A program made the position numbers and the translations under genes. Positions 24,429-34,352 of a DNA stretch of 64,000 bases are shown piece after piece; the stretch's first letter is position 1, and every line of letters begins with the position of its first letter. The stretch is taken from positions 15,059-79,058 of the forward strand of contig JBQTHE010000034.1 of assembly GCA_052390115.1 (NCBI GenBank), given 5' to 3'. The notes under the pieces were generated by a model that saw nothing but the letters and a program-made list of their open reading frames with translations, had not been told where the DNA came from and searched no databases. This DNA comes from GCA-003244245 sp052390115. GTDB taxonomy: Bacteria > Actinomycetota > Actinomycetes > Mycobacteriales > Pseudonocardiaceae.

Positions 24429-25433
24429 GTGGCCATGCCCCTGCGCCAATCCCTGCGGCTGGGCAGCTTCCTGCTCACCCAGAAGCTACGGCGCCGGAAG
24501 AAGTTCGCGCTGCTGGTCGAGCTCGAACCACTGTTCGCGTGCAACCTCAAGTGCGGGGGCTGTGGCAAGATCCAGCAGCCGGCTGCGCTGCTCAAGCAGC
24601 GGATGCCGGTCGAGCAGGCGATCGCCGCCGTCGAAGAATGCGGTGCCCCGATGGTGTCGATCGCCGGCGGTGAACCGCTGATGCACCCGCAGATCGACGA
24701 GCTCACCCGGCAGCTGCTGGCCCGCCGCAAGATCGTCTTCTTGTGCACCAACGCGTTGCTGCTGGCCAAGCACCTGCACAAGTTCCACCCGCACCGCGAC
24801 TTCGCGTGGATGGTGCACATCGACGGGTTGCGGCAGCGCCACGACGCCTCGGTGTGCAAGGCGGGCGGCTTCGACGCCGCGGTCGACGCGATCCGCCAGG
24901 CCCAGGACGCCGGTTTCCGGGTGATGACCAACACGACGTTCTTCAGCACTGACACCCCGCGCGACGTGATCGAGGTGCTCAACTACCTCAACGACGAGCT
25001 CGGCGTGGACAACATGCAGATCTCCCCGGCCTACGCCTACGGCAAGGCGCCGGATCAGGAGCACTGGCTGGGTGTGGAACAGACCCGCGAGCTGTTCGCT
25101 GCGGCATTCGGCGGCGGGCGACGCCGGCGCTGGCGGCTCAACCACTCCCCGATCTTCCTCGACTTCCTGGAAGGCAAGCGGGAATTGGCCTGCACCGCGT
25201 GGGGAATCCCGTCCTACTCGCTGCTGGGCTGGCAGCGTCCCTGCTACCTGCTCGACGACAGCTACGCGGCGACCTACGCCGAGCTGATCGAGGACACCGA
25301 CTGGTCGGCGTTCGGCCGCGGTCGCGACCCGCGGTGTGCCAACTGCATGGCCCACTGCGGCTACGAGCCCACCGCGGTGATCGCGACGATGGGTTCGCTC
25401 ACCGAGTCGCTGCGCGCCGCTGTGGGCCGCTGA
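24429..25433 (+). CDS. hpnH: Adenosyl hopene transferase HpnH
   Basis: This 334-aa radical SAM protein has the cluster motif CNLKCGGC (CxxxCxxC, residues about 38-45), SIAGGEPLMHPQID and a C-terminal CxxC-rich part (RCANCMAHCGYEP). HpnH adds the 5'-deoxyadenosyl group to hopene, starting the C35 side chain that HpnG then trims. It follows hpnG by 2 bp. The start may be GTG 24429 or the in-frame ATG 24435. A 13-bp tandem duplication (CCTGTGTCATCAA) lies just after the stop at 25436-25461. Confidence 0.95.
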   Translation: MAMPLRQSLRLGSFLLTQKLRRRKKFALLVELEPLFACNLKCGGCGKIQQPAALLKQRMPVEQAIAAVEECGAPMVSIAGGEPLMHPQIDELTRQLLARRKIVFLCTNALLLAKHLHKFHPHRDFAWMVHIDGLRQRHDASVCKAGGFDAAVDAIRQAQDAGFRVMTNTTFFSTDTPRDVIEVLNYLNDELGVDNMQISPAYAYGKAPDQEHWLGVEQTRELFAAAFGGGRRRRWRLNHSPIFLDFLEGKRELACTAWGIPSYSLLGWQRPCYLLDDSYAATYAELIEDTDWSAFGRGRDPRCANCMAHCGYEPTAVIATMGSLTESLRAAVGR

Positions 25434-25457
25434 CGCCTGTGTCATCAACCTGTGTCA

Positions 25458-26195
25458 TCAACCCCGGGTGCCCGCCTGACCGGTGCCGCGTGCCGTCGGG
25501 GCGTCGGCGAGATTGGGCCGATCGGAGCAGTCATCGATGTCAGAGTCGATGTCGGAGCGGGTGCCGGAGTCGGTGTCGTCGGCGTCGAGCAGTTCGGCGA
25601 TCTCGTCGAGGGCGCGCAGTAGCCGCTCCAGCCGGCTGGGCGTTGCATCCGCCGGCGCCGCGGCCAGCACCCAGCTCTGCTCCAGCCAGACGACCGGAAC
25701 GTCCTCGCCCACCGCGTTGCAAGCGAAGACCAGTTCGGGGGTGATCAGCGAGCGAAACCGGGCCGGATCGTTGACGAAGGCGATCCGCTCACCCACGTAG
25801 CTCACCATGACGAGGCTGGGGTCGTGCGGTAGCGGCTGGTCTGGAAACCACAGCTCGGCCACCAGATCACCGGCGTGCAGCCGCCGCTGCACCGCGACCA
25901 CCACGCTGGTGACCTGGCCGCCCTGCTCATGGTCGAACACCCGCACCCAACGACGACCTAGTGGGGTGAACAGGCTGCCGAACACCAGATCCCGGGCAAT
26001 TCCCGCGCCACCCCGGGCGATCGCGCCGTGACGCCAGCGATCGGCCAGTACCGGGTCGGACAGCACGAATCGCCACCCGCGCAGCGCCGCCCAGCGGCGG
26101 CGTTCCCGCTGGTGGGCGGTACGGCGCCGGTGGTCAATGGCCAGCAGCACCGTACCCGCGACGGCGGCCAGCCCAGCAATCACGAACCACAACAC
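25458..26195 (-). CDS. Hypothetical membrane-anchored protein
   Basis: 245 aa. One N-terminal membrane segment (MLWFVIAGLAAVAGTVLLAI) is followed by a basic stretch and a soluble domain (about residues 40-190) with VFGSLFTPLGRRWVRVFDHE and VVAVQRRLHAGDLVAELWF. The C-terminus is an acidic, low-complexity tail (DADDTDSGTRSDIDSDIDD). This layout is seen in actinobacterial proteins of unknown function. It is convergent with hpnH and is probably unrelated to hopanoid synthesis. Confidence 0.7.
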   Translation of the reverse strand: MLWFVIAGLAAVAGTVLLAIDHRRRTAHQRERRRWAALRGWRFVLSDPVLADRWRHGAIARGGAGIARDLVFGSLFTPLGRRWVRVFDHEQGGQVTSVVVAVQRRLHAGDLVAELWFPDQPLPHDPSLVMVSYVGERIAFVNDPARFRSLITPELVFACNAVGEDVPVVWLEQSWVLAAAPADATPSRLERLLRALDEIAELLDADDTDSGTRSDIDSDIDDCSDRPNLADAPTARGTGQAGTRG

Positions 26196-26274
26196 TGGAC
26201 GAGCCTAGTCCCGCACCCCGCCCGTTCCCGTGCGCACACGCCGCCGCCGTCGGCGAACCCGGCTGGCCGGGTCG

Positions 26275-26586
26275 CTAGCGCGGCAGGCTCCATCCAGCCA
26301 ACCGTTCAGCGATCTTCTCCACGTCGGCCAGTGACCCGTCGGCCACGGCGATCACCAGTTCGAACGCGCCATCCTCGGGCGCGTCGAGGTCGTGGCCGTT
26401 GATCCACAGAAACACGGCTGCCGCGGCCCACGCCAGCCGCTTGTTGCCGTCGACGAGGGCATGATTGCTGGTGAGCGAGTGCAGCAGTGCTGCCGCTTTG
26501 CCGTGCGCGGTGGGATATGCGTCAGCGCCGAACACGGTGGCTGCGGGCCGGGCGAGCGCCGACTCGACTAGCCCGTAGTCGCGTTC
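26275..26586 (-). pseudogene. Doc/Fic toxin fragment, 5' end missing
   Basis: The C-terminal about 100 residues match the death-on-curing (Doc, Fic fold) toxin family: RDYGLVESALARPAATVFG, HSLTSNHALVDGNKRLAWAA (the HxFxDGNKR-like motif as HALVDGNKR) and FLWINGHDL. The first 20 or so residues of the family are absent. Upstream of RDYGL the frame runs into antisense of the DUF5753 fragment. The break is at about 26583-26590. Without its start and antitoxin it is probably dead. Confidence 0.8.
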
Positions 26587-26904
26587 ACCTTCTACCTGCA
26601 CGAGTTCGCGCTGCGGCTGCCGGTCGGCGGGCCCGCGGTGATGGTCGAGCAGCTGGACCACCTGCTGCGAATGTCGCGGCGCTCCTACCTGACCCTGCGG
26701 GTGATGCCCGCCACGCTCGGCGGGCACGCCGGAATCGCCGGGCCGTTCATGCTGATGGAGTTCGCCGAGTTCAAGCCGGTGGCCTACCTGGACAGCGAGA
26801 CCGCCTGCCTGTTCCTGGAGAAGCCCGAGGAAATTGCTGCCTACCGGCGAATCCTGGGAGCACTGCGGAAACTGCGCTGGGCGAGGGAGAATCACGGGAG
26901 CTGA
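26587..26904 (+). pseudogene. DUF5753 regulator fragment, N-terminal half missing
   Basis: Reading from 26587 gives TFYLHEFALRLPVGGPAVM, then EQLDHLLRMSRRSYLTLRVM and a tail YRRILGALRKLRWARENHGS. This is the C-terminal half of a DUF5753 domain. The HTH and first half of DUF5753 are gone. An ATG at 26641 could yield an 87-aa piece. It abuts the Doc fragment head to head, so both genes lost their 5' ends at the same point. The DUF397 gene that normally follows such regulators is still present downstream. Confidence 0.8.
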
Positions 26905-26949
26905 TTGCCGCCCTGGCAACCGGGCTCTCCGCGGATCGAGAGGATCATC

Positions 26950-27189
26950 ATGACCGCGCCTGAGCCGGACAGCATCGTCTGGCACACCAGCAGCTACACC
27001 AACGGCAGCGCGACCTGCGTCGAGGTCGGCTGGCGCACCAGCAGCCACAGCACCGGTGACGGTGCCTGCGTCGAGGTCGCGCCCGCACCGGGCCGGGTGC
27101 TGGTGCGCGACTCCAAGGACCCCGACGGCCCCGCCCTGACCTTCCCCACCCCAGCCTGGCGAGCCTTCCTCACCACCCTCACCCCCTGA
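26950..27189 (+). CDS. DUF397 protein with duplicated N-terminal motif
   Basis: This 79-aa DUF397 protein starts with ATG 26950, with GAGAGGATC before it. The family motif occurs twice: WHTSSYTNGSATCVEV and WRTSSHSTGDGACVEV, in tandem. The rest follows normally (VLVRDSKDPDGPALTFP). Ordinary DUF397 proteins have one copy of W-x-[KT]-SS-x-S. DUF397 proteins pair with XRE/DUF5753 regulators; here the partner upstream is truncated. Confidence 0.88.
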   Translation: MTAPEPDSIVWHTSSYTNGSATCVEVGWRTSSHSTGDGACVEVAPAPGRVLVRDSKDPDGPALTFPTPAWRAFLTTLTP

Positions 27190-27256
27190 CCCCGCGACAC
27201 GCTGGTGACCACGCCCGCGCTAGGGCCTCGTACTGGCGACAGAGGTTCACCGACGT

Positions 27257-27316
27257 CGTGAACTCGACGGGACCGACGTCTGAACGGCCGGGAATGTCGG
27301 TGGCGTCGAGTTCACG
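27257..27316. repeat. 60-bp palindromic element, copy 1
   Basis: The ends CGTGAACTCGACG (27257-27269) and CGTCGAGTTCACG (27304-27316) are perfectly complementary, with a further ACCGAC/GTCGGT pairing inside. A second copy with the same 13-bp ends and the same 60-bp length is at 46648-46707. It lies between the DUF397 gene and the clpB end. It looks like a small dispersed element (MITE- or REP-like). Confidence 0.85.
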
Positions 27317-27401
27317 GCTCGGCGGCGGTGGGGTTGGTGATCGTTCTGGCGTGCCGGAGCACTGGGGTGAACAGGTTGCCGGTCAATCAGATCCGAACGG
27401 T

Positions 27402-29996
<2,595 letters not shown>

Positions 29997-30058
29997 CCTC
30001 GAAGCGTCCCTCTCACGCGTATGTCCCGGCTCGTCTGATCTCTTCAACGAGAGGAAAG

Positions 30059-30077
30059 TTGAGCGTGTTCCGCTCAA
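30059..30077. promoter_or_regulatory. HAIR operator upstream of clpB
   Basis: TTGAG-N9-CTCAA (TTGAGCGTGTTCCGCTCAA) matches the HspR-binding HAIR consensus CTTGAGT-N7-ACTCAAG in its core. It sits between divergent clpB and the SPW gene. The hspR gene itself is in this window at 41879-42328. Confidence 0.85.
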
Positions 30078-30155
30078 TGTGTGGTGGTGTTGACCGGGCG
30101 GCCAACCAAGTGCCACTATCGTTGAGTGGGGGTGAGTCTGTGGAGGTGATCGCAC

Positions 30156-30515
30156 ATGGCGAAGCGGTGGATGCGCTGGCAGGACTGGGGCGCGGTCGTC
30201 TTGGGCGCTATCGCGGCGCTGTCGGTGTTGTGGGTTGCGACGTCAACGGCTGCGCTGTGGAGCCTGCTGGTGTTCGGCGTGCTCCTGGTACTCAGCGGGC
30301 TGTGGTCGCTGGCCATGCCGGGCTCGGTGGCCAGCGAGTACGTGCATATCGGGCTGGGCGTTCTGCTGTTCATCAGCCCATGGGTGCTGGGCTACGCCGA
30401 CCTCAACGAGGCCGCGTGGACGTCCTGGGTGATCGGCGTGCTGGCCGTGGCGGTCGGTGCGGCCGCCGTCGGAGTGGCGACCACCACGCACCGTGGCATG
30501 GCGGGTCAGCACTGA
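30156..30515 (+). CDS. SPW repeat membrane protein
   Basis: This 119-aa protein has four hydrophobic segments (for example DWGAVVLGAIAALSVLWVAT and HIGLGVLLFISPWVLGY) and the family SPW motif. SPW proteins are small actinobacterial membrane proteins of unknown function. It is divergent from clpB across the HAIR site and could be heat-responsive, but its own promoter was not identified. A TetR gene follows 56 bp later. Confidence 0.85.
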   Translation: MAKRWMRWQDWGAVVLGAIAALSVLWVATSTAALWSLLVFGVLLVLSGLWSLAMPGSVASEYVHIGLGVLLFISPWVLGYADLNEAAWTSWVIGVLAVAVGAAAVGVATTTHRGMAGQH

Positions 30516-30571
30516 GCAGCGACGCCGGGAGCCGGCTGCCCCCGGCCACTGCGGCCGGGGGCTGACCGAGC

Positions 30572-31168
30572 ATGCCGAGCACTGACGACGCCTCCGCGCG
30601 CGAACGGATCCTCAGCGCCGCGCAGGATCTGTTCGCCCAGCGGGGATTCGACGCCACCCCGACGTCGCAGATCGCCGAGCGCGCCGCAGTCCCGAAAGGG
30701 CTGGTGCATTACTACTTCCGGCGCAAGCCCGACCTGCTCGTGGCGCTCGTCGACCGGTTGCCCCGGGAGCACATCGACCGCACCCACGTCGTCGTGCGCG
30801 GCGACGTGGCCGGCAGCCTGCGTCGCTTGGTGGCCGCCCTCGATGCATGGCTGGATGCCTCACCTCTGCTGTCCCACCTGCTCTGGCGGGAAGCCGACAC
30901 CCATGATGCGGTGCGCGACGCGCTCGCCGCCCGGTTCCGCTGGATGGTCGGCGAGATCGGCGCGGTGATGCGGGCCGCGCTGCCCGCTTCGCGTCGCGGG
31001 GCCGATGTCCGCAGCGCCGCGGAACTGCTGGCGCTGGCGGTCAGTTACCGGCACGCCACGGCACGGCACGCCGGGGAGGGACCCGAACTGCAGCCGCTGG
31101 TGGCGATGCACCGCGAACTCGACTTCCTCGCCGACGCCCTGACGCTAGGCGCGGGCGAGGCTCGCTGA
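30572..31168 (+). CDS. TetR/AcrR family regulator
   Basis: This 198-aa repressor-type protein has the TetR HTH at residues about 12-55: ERILSAAQDLFAQRGFDATP, then TSQIAERAAVPKGLVHYYFR. The C-terminal ligand domain begins around LVALVDRL. The ligand is unknown. It lies on the same strand after the SPW gene and before the flavohaemoglobin-like gene, 293 bp away, and may control either. I found no clear operator palindrome next to it. Confidence 0.92.
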   Translation: MPSTDDASARERILSAAQDLFAQRGFDATPTSQIAERAAVPKGLVHYYFRRKPDLLVALVDRLPREHIDRTHVVVRGDVAGSLRRLVAALDAWLDASPLLSHLLWREADTHDAVRDALAARFRWMVGEIGAVMRAALPASRRGADVRSAAELLALAVSYRHATARHAGEGPELQPLVAMHRELDFLADALTLGAGEAR

Positions 31169-31460
31169 CCACTTCCTGGTGCGCCGCGGCGGCCGTGACG
31201 GCAATTCGGGTGACATGCCGGTCCGGTATCAGCGTGTCATCGCCGTATCGACCGATGAGGCCAAGACCGTGCCATACTGCTGCGCCAGAAGCAGAGGTCA
31301 GACGATCTATCAACCCGTAGTGACACACGATCACTCAAAGGAGCGATCAGTGAGGGATCGGGCCGGATAACGTTCGGTTACGGTTCCGGGGTCCTCGGGG
31401 AGTTCGCACAGCCCGCGGCGGGTCCGCCTGCCATCCACCTGGAGAAGACGCTCCCGGACC

Positions 31461-32639
31461 ATGACAGCCGATGCCGTACGGGGCCCAGTCCCCTTATCCA
31501 GTCGAATGCCCTACGGCACGGGTGCCGGCGCGACCATGGTTCGGCTGATCCGCGAAAGCTACGAGGTAATCCAGCCGCGGTCCGACGAGGTCGTCCGCTT
31601 CTTCTACGCGACGCTGTTCGCGATCGCTCCGGCCACCCGGGAGCTGTTCGCCGCCAACATGGAGGTGCAGCACGGCCGGCTGCTGAAGGCTCTGACGTTC
31701 GTCGTGCAGAAGGTCGATCAGCCCGACGATCTGTTGCCCTTCCTGCGTCAGCTGGGCCGCGACCACCGCAAGTTCGGGGTGCAGACGCAGCACTACGAGC
31801 TGATGGGCACCGCGCTGGTCACCGCGCTCAAGCAGTACGCGGGTCCGGCCTGGACCCCGCAGGTGGAAAAGGCGTGGATCGACGCTTACCACCTGATCGC
31901 CAAAACGATGCTGGAGGCGGCCGCCGAGGACCGCGATCCCGCGTGGTGGACCGCGCAGGTCATCGAACACCAGCGGCTGACCTGGGACCTGGCCGTGGTT
32001 CGCGTCAGGCCCGACCGGCCGGTGCCGTACCGGGCCGGGCAGTACGTCAGTGTGGAGGTACCTCAGCGGCCGCGGTTGTGGCGCTTCCTGTCCCCGGCGA
32101 ATGCTCCGCGGCCGGACGGAGCGATCGAGTTCCACATCCGCGCGGTGGCGGGCGGCTGGGTCAGCCGGTCGATCGTCGGCCATACCCAGGTCGGCGACAC
32201 CTGGCGGATCGGCTCGCCGATGGGGCGCATGACGGTGGATCGGCACTCCGGCCGAGATGTCGTGATGGTCGCCGGCGGCACCGGAACTGCCCCCATGCGC
32301 GCCATCCTCGAGGAGCTGGCCGGTTGGGGCAGCAACCCGCGCGTGACGTTGTTCGCGGGCGGCCGTACCCGCGCTGACCTCCATGACCTCGACACGCTCA
32401 TCGCCATGACCGCTACAAATCCCTGGCTGACGGTGATCCCGGTGCTGGAGTCGCACCCGATGGTCGCCGGGATCGAGCGCGGCACGCTCGCCGATGTGGT
32501 CCCCCGCTTCGGCACCTGGGCCGACCGGGACGTGATGGTCTGCGGCTCCCCGGCGATGATCAGAGCCACCGTGTCCCGGATGCTCGTCGCCGGTACCCCG
32601 CTGGATCGAATCACCTACGACCCGTTCACCCTCGACTAG
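31461..32639 (+). CDS. Flavohaemoglobin-like globin-reductase
   Basis: 392 aa. The globin domain (residues about 20-150) has the proximal-His region LGRDHRKFGVQTQHYELMG. A FAD-binding ferredoxin-reductase domain with the YRAGQYVSVEVP motif follows, then a NAD domain with VAGGTGTAPMRAIL and a C-terminal VMVCGSPAMI. Hmp-type proteins oxidise nitric oxide to nitrate using NAD(P)H. Many actinobacteria carry this short form. It stands alone. The 292-bp gap upstream (31169-31460) holds no obvious gene. Confidence 0.9.
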   Translation: MTADAVRGPVPLSSRMPYGTGAGATMVRLIRESYEVIQPRSDEVVRFFYATLFAIAPATRELFAANMEVQHGRLLKALTFVVQKVDQPDDLLPFLRQLGRDHRKFGVQTQHYELMGTALVTALKQYAGPAWTPQVEKAWIDAYHLIAKTMLEAAAEDRDPAWWTAQVIEHQRLTWDLAVVRVRPDRPVPYRAGQYVSVEVPQRPRLWRFLSPANAPRPDGAIEFHIRAVAGGWVSRSIVGHTQVGDTWRIGSPMGRMTVDRHSGRDVVMVAGGTGTAPMRAILEELAGWGSNPRVTLFAGGRTRADLHDLDTLIAMTATNPWLTVIPVLESHPMVAGIERGTLADVVPRFGTWADRDVMVCGSPAMIRATVSRMLVAGTPLDRITYDPFTLD

Positions 32640-33011
32640 TCGGCCGCTCTTCAAGGGCTACCAACCCCGGTGTTGATCACCTTAGACGGTTACCAACCCC
32701 TCCACGAGTAGGCCCTACTGCCGACGGACACCGTGCAGGAACGGTTAAGTCACCGCGAAACGGGCGGGGTCCCTCCGGCGGGGAGATCATCAATCGAGCG
32801 ACAGAAGGTGGCCCTTAACGATGGAACTCAAGAGTCGATTCGGCTAACAACCCGACCGGGTGAACTGAAATTTTCCCCAGCGTTCACCGTAACGTAACCT
32901 CCACCGAGCCTGATATCTCCCCCAGGGCCACTGGACGGCGACCGTCGATACGGTATCGACGTTATTTACAGTCACCCAGTCCCATGGCTGAGCCAACGTA
33001 GGTGAGGAGTT
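32640..33011. promoter_or_regulatory. Intergenic control region before the Dap synthetase cluster
   Basis: This 372-bp gap has no convincing gene. It includes two related words (GGCTACCAACCCC at 32658-32670 and GGTTACCAACCCC at 32687-32699) and the perfect palindrome at 32943-32961. It is the likely promoter/operator region for the diaminopropionate cluster. No regulator gene is next to it. Confidence 0.45.
32943..32961. promoter_or_regulatory. Perfect 19-nt palindrome, candidate operator
   Basis: CGTCGATAC-G-GTATCGACG is a perfect 9-bp dyad with a 1-nt centre, 50 bp before the first small ORF and 266 bp before sbnA. This size suits a dimeric repressor of TetR or MarR type. The binding protein is unknown. 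Confidence 0.5.
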
Positions 33012-33245
33012 ATGGGAATTGGGTTTGGGGACATAGGCGTGATGGCTGCATCACACGACTTGCATGAGCGGTGGAGGAAGACGGTCGGAATGAATGATAT
33101 ACCCGTCGCAGTGGTGGCTGGACGTTTTCCCAGCGGCCTTCATCCTCGCTGCGGTCAGCGGTTCTCAGCCCTAAGGACCGAATTGGAAACATGGTGCCGT
33201 AGCGTGTCTGCCGCAGATGAGGGGGCGTGGTCGTCGTGCCGGTGA
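33012..33245 (+). CDS. Possible small leader ORF before sbnA
   Basis: A 77-aa ORF starting MGIGFGDIGVMAASHDLHER, with no family recognised. GAGGAG lies only 2 bp before the ATG at 33012, which is too close, so an ATG at 33042 or no translation is possible. It ends inside the start of sbnA, which would allow coupling. Composition is ordinary. I list it because the region is otherwise empty. Confidence 0.3.
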   Translation: MGIGFGDIGVMAASHDLHERWRKTVGMNDIPVAVVAGRFPSGLHPRCGQRFSALRTELETWCRSVSAADEGAWSSCR

Positions 33246-34222
33246 TATCGGTTCCGCAGGACTTCAACGAGGAGAAGCTCTACGTCGATCTTCGGTCGAT
33301 CTTCGGGCACTCGATGTTCTTGAAGTGTGAGGGTTTCAACTTCGCCGGTTCAATCAAGCTGAAGGCCGCGACCGAGATGGTCGAGGCCGCCGAGCGGGAC
33401 GGACTCCTGACGCCGTGGTCGGTCCTGGTCGAGTCCTCGTCGGGAAACCTGGGCGTGGCGCTGAGCATGATCGCGGCGAGCAAGGGCTACCGGTTTCTGT
33501 GTGTGACCGACTCCCGGTGCAACCTGTCGACCAGGCGGCTGATGGAGGCGTTGGGCAGCCAGGTGCACACCATTGTGGAGCCGGCTGCCATCGGCGGCTT
33601 CCTCGGTGCGCGGATGGACTACGTCCGCGCGCTGTGCGCCTCCGACGACCGGTACGTGTGGCTTAACCAGTACACCAATCCCAACAGCTGGAAGGCGCAC
33701 TACCGCAGGACGGCGCCGGCGATCGCGGACCAGTTCCCGGGACTGGACGTGCTGTTCGTCGGGACCGGCACCACCGGGACCCTGATGGGCTGCGCGCGTT
33801 ACTTCCGGCAGTGGCACCGGCCGGTGCGGGTCGTGGCAGTGGACAGCGCCGGCTCGGTGACCTTCGGTGGTGCGCCGGGGCGGCGGATGATTCCCGGCCT
33901 GGGCATGAGCGTTCGTCCGGACCTGCTCGACGAGTCCTATGTGGACGAGGTGGTATGGGTCGAGGAGGCCGACACCATCCGGGCCTGCCATCGTCTGGCC
34001 CGAAGCGGGTTTTTGTTCGGCGGCTCCACCGGCACGGTGGTCAGCGGCGCGGTGGACTGGCTGGCCGAGCATGACGCGGCCGAACTCACCGCGGTGGCCA
34101 TCGCCCCGGACCTCGGCGAGCGCTACCTCGACACTATCTACCAGACCAACTGGGTACAGCGTCTTTACGGCGAGAACGTGTTCAGTTCCGACGAGCTGAC
34201 CGCCGGTTCCCGGGCAGGCTGA
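33227..34222 (+). CDS. sbnA: SbnA-like aminocarboxyethyl-glutamate synthase
   Basis: This 331-aa PLP enzyme is of the cysteine-synthase fold. The PLP lysine region is GFNFAGSIKLKAATEMV, ESSSGNLGVAL follows, and the phosphate loop is GTGTTGTLMG. It matches SbnA, which joins O-phosphoserine and glutamate to N-(1-amino-1-carboxy-2-ethyl)-glutamate, first step to L-2,3-diaminopropionate. The partner SbnB is at the other end of the operon. The GTG start has GAGGGGG before it. The paired presence of SbnB makes this much more likely than plain cysteine synthase. Confidence 0.9.
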   Translation: MVVVPVISVPQDFNEEKLYVDLRSIFGHSMFLKCEGFNFAGSIKLKAATEMVEAAERDGLLTPWSVLVESSSGNLGVALSMIAASKGYRFLCVTDSRCNLSTRRLMEALGSQVHTIVEPAAIGGFLGARMDYVRALCASDDRYVWLNQYTNPNSWKAHYRRTAPAIADQFPGLDVLFVGTGTTGTLMGCARYFRQWHRPVRVVAVDSAGSVTFGGAPGRRMIPGLGMSVRPDLLDESYVDEVVWVEEADTIRACHRLARSGFLFGGSTGTVVSGAVDWLAEHDAAELTAVAIAPDLGERYLDTIYQTNWVQRLYGENVFSSDELTAGSRAG

Positions 34223-34352
34223 CCCATGCCATTGACGCGGTCAACGGGCCAGCTGCCGACCGAGAAGCCCACGGACCCCGGCGATCCGATAGCCGCGACC
34301 CGGCGCCTGACGCTCCGATCTCCACTGCGCCGCGATGGCTAAGGAGTACGCG

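Noticed and set aside
32640..33011. Riboswitch upstream of the Dap cluster
   Set aside because: No known aptamer consensus could be recognised; only short repeats and one DNA palindrome were seen.
33227..34222. Simple cysteine synthase
   Set aside because: The operon partner SbnB and the NRPS context point to the SbnA role; cysteine synthases are not normally placed so.
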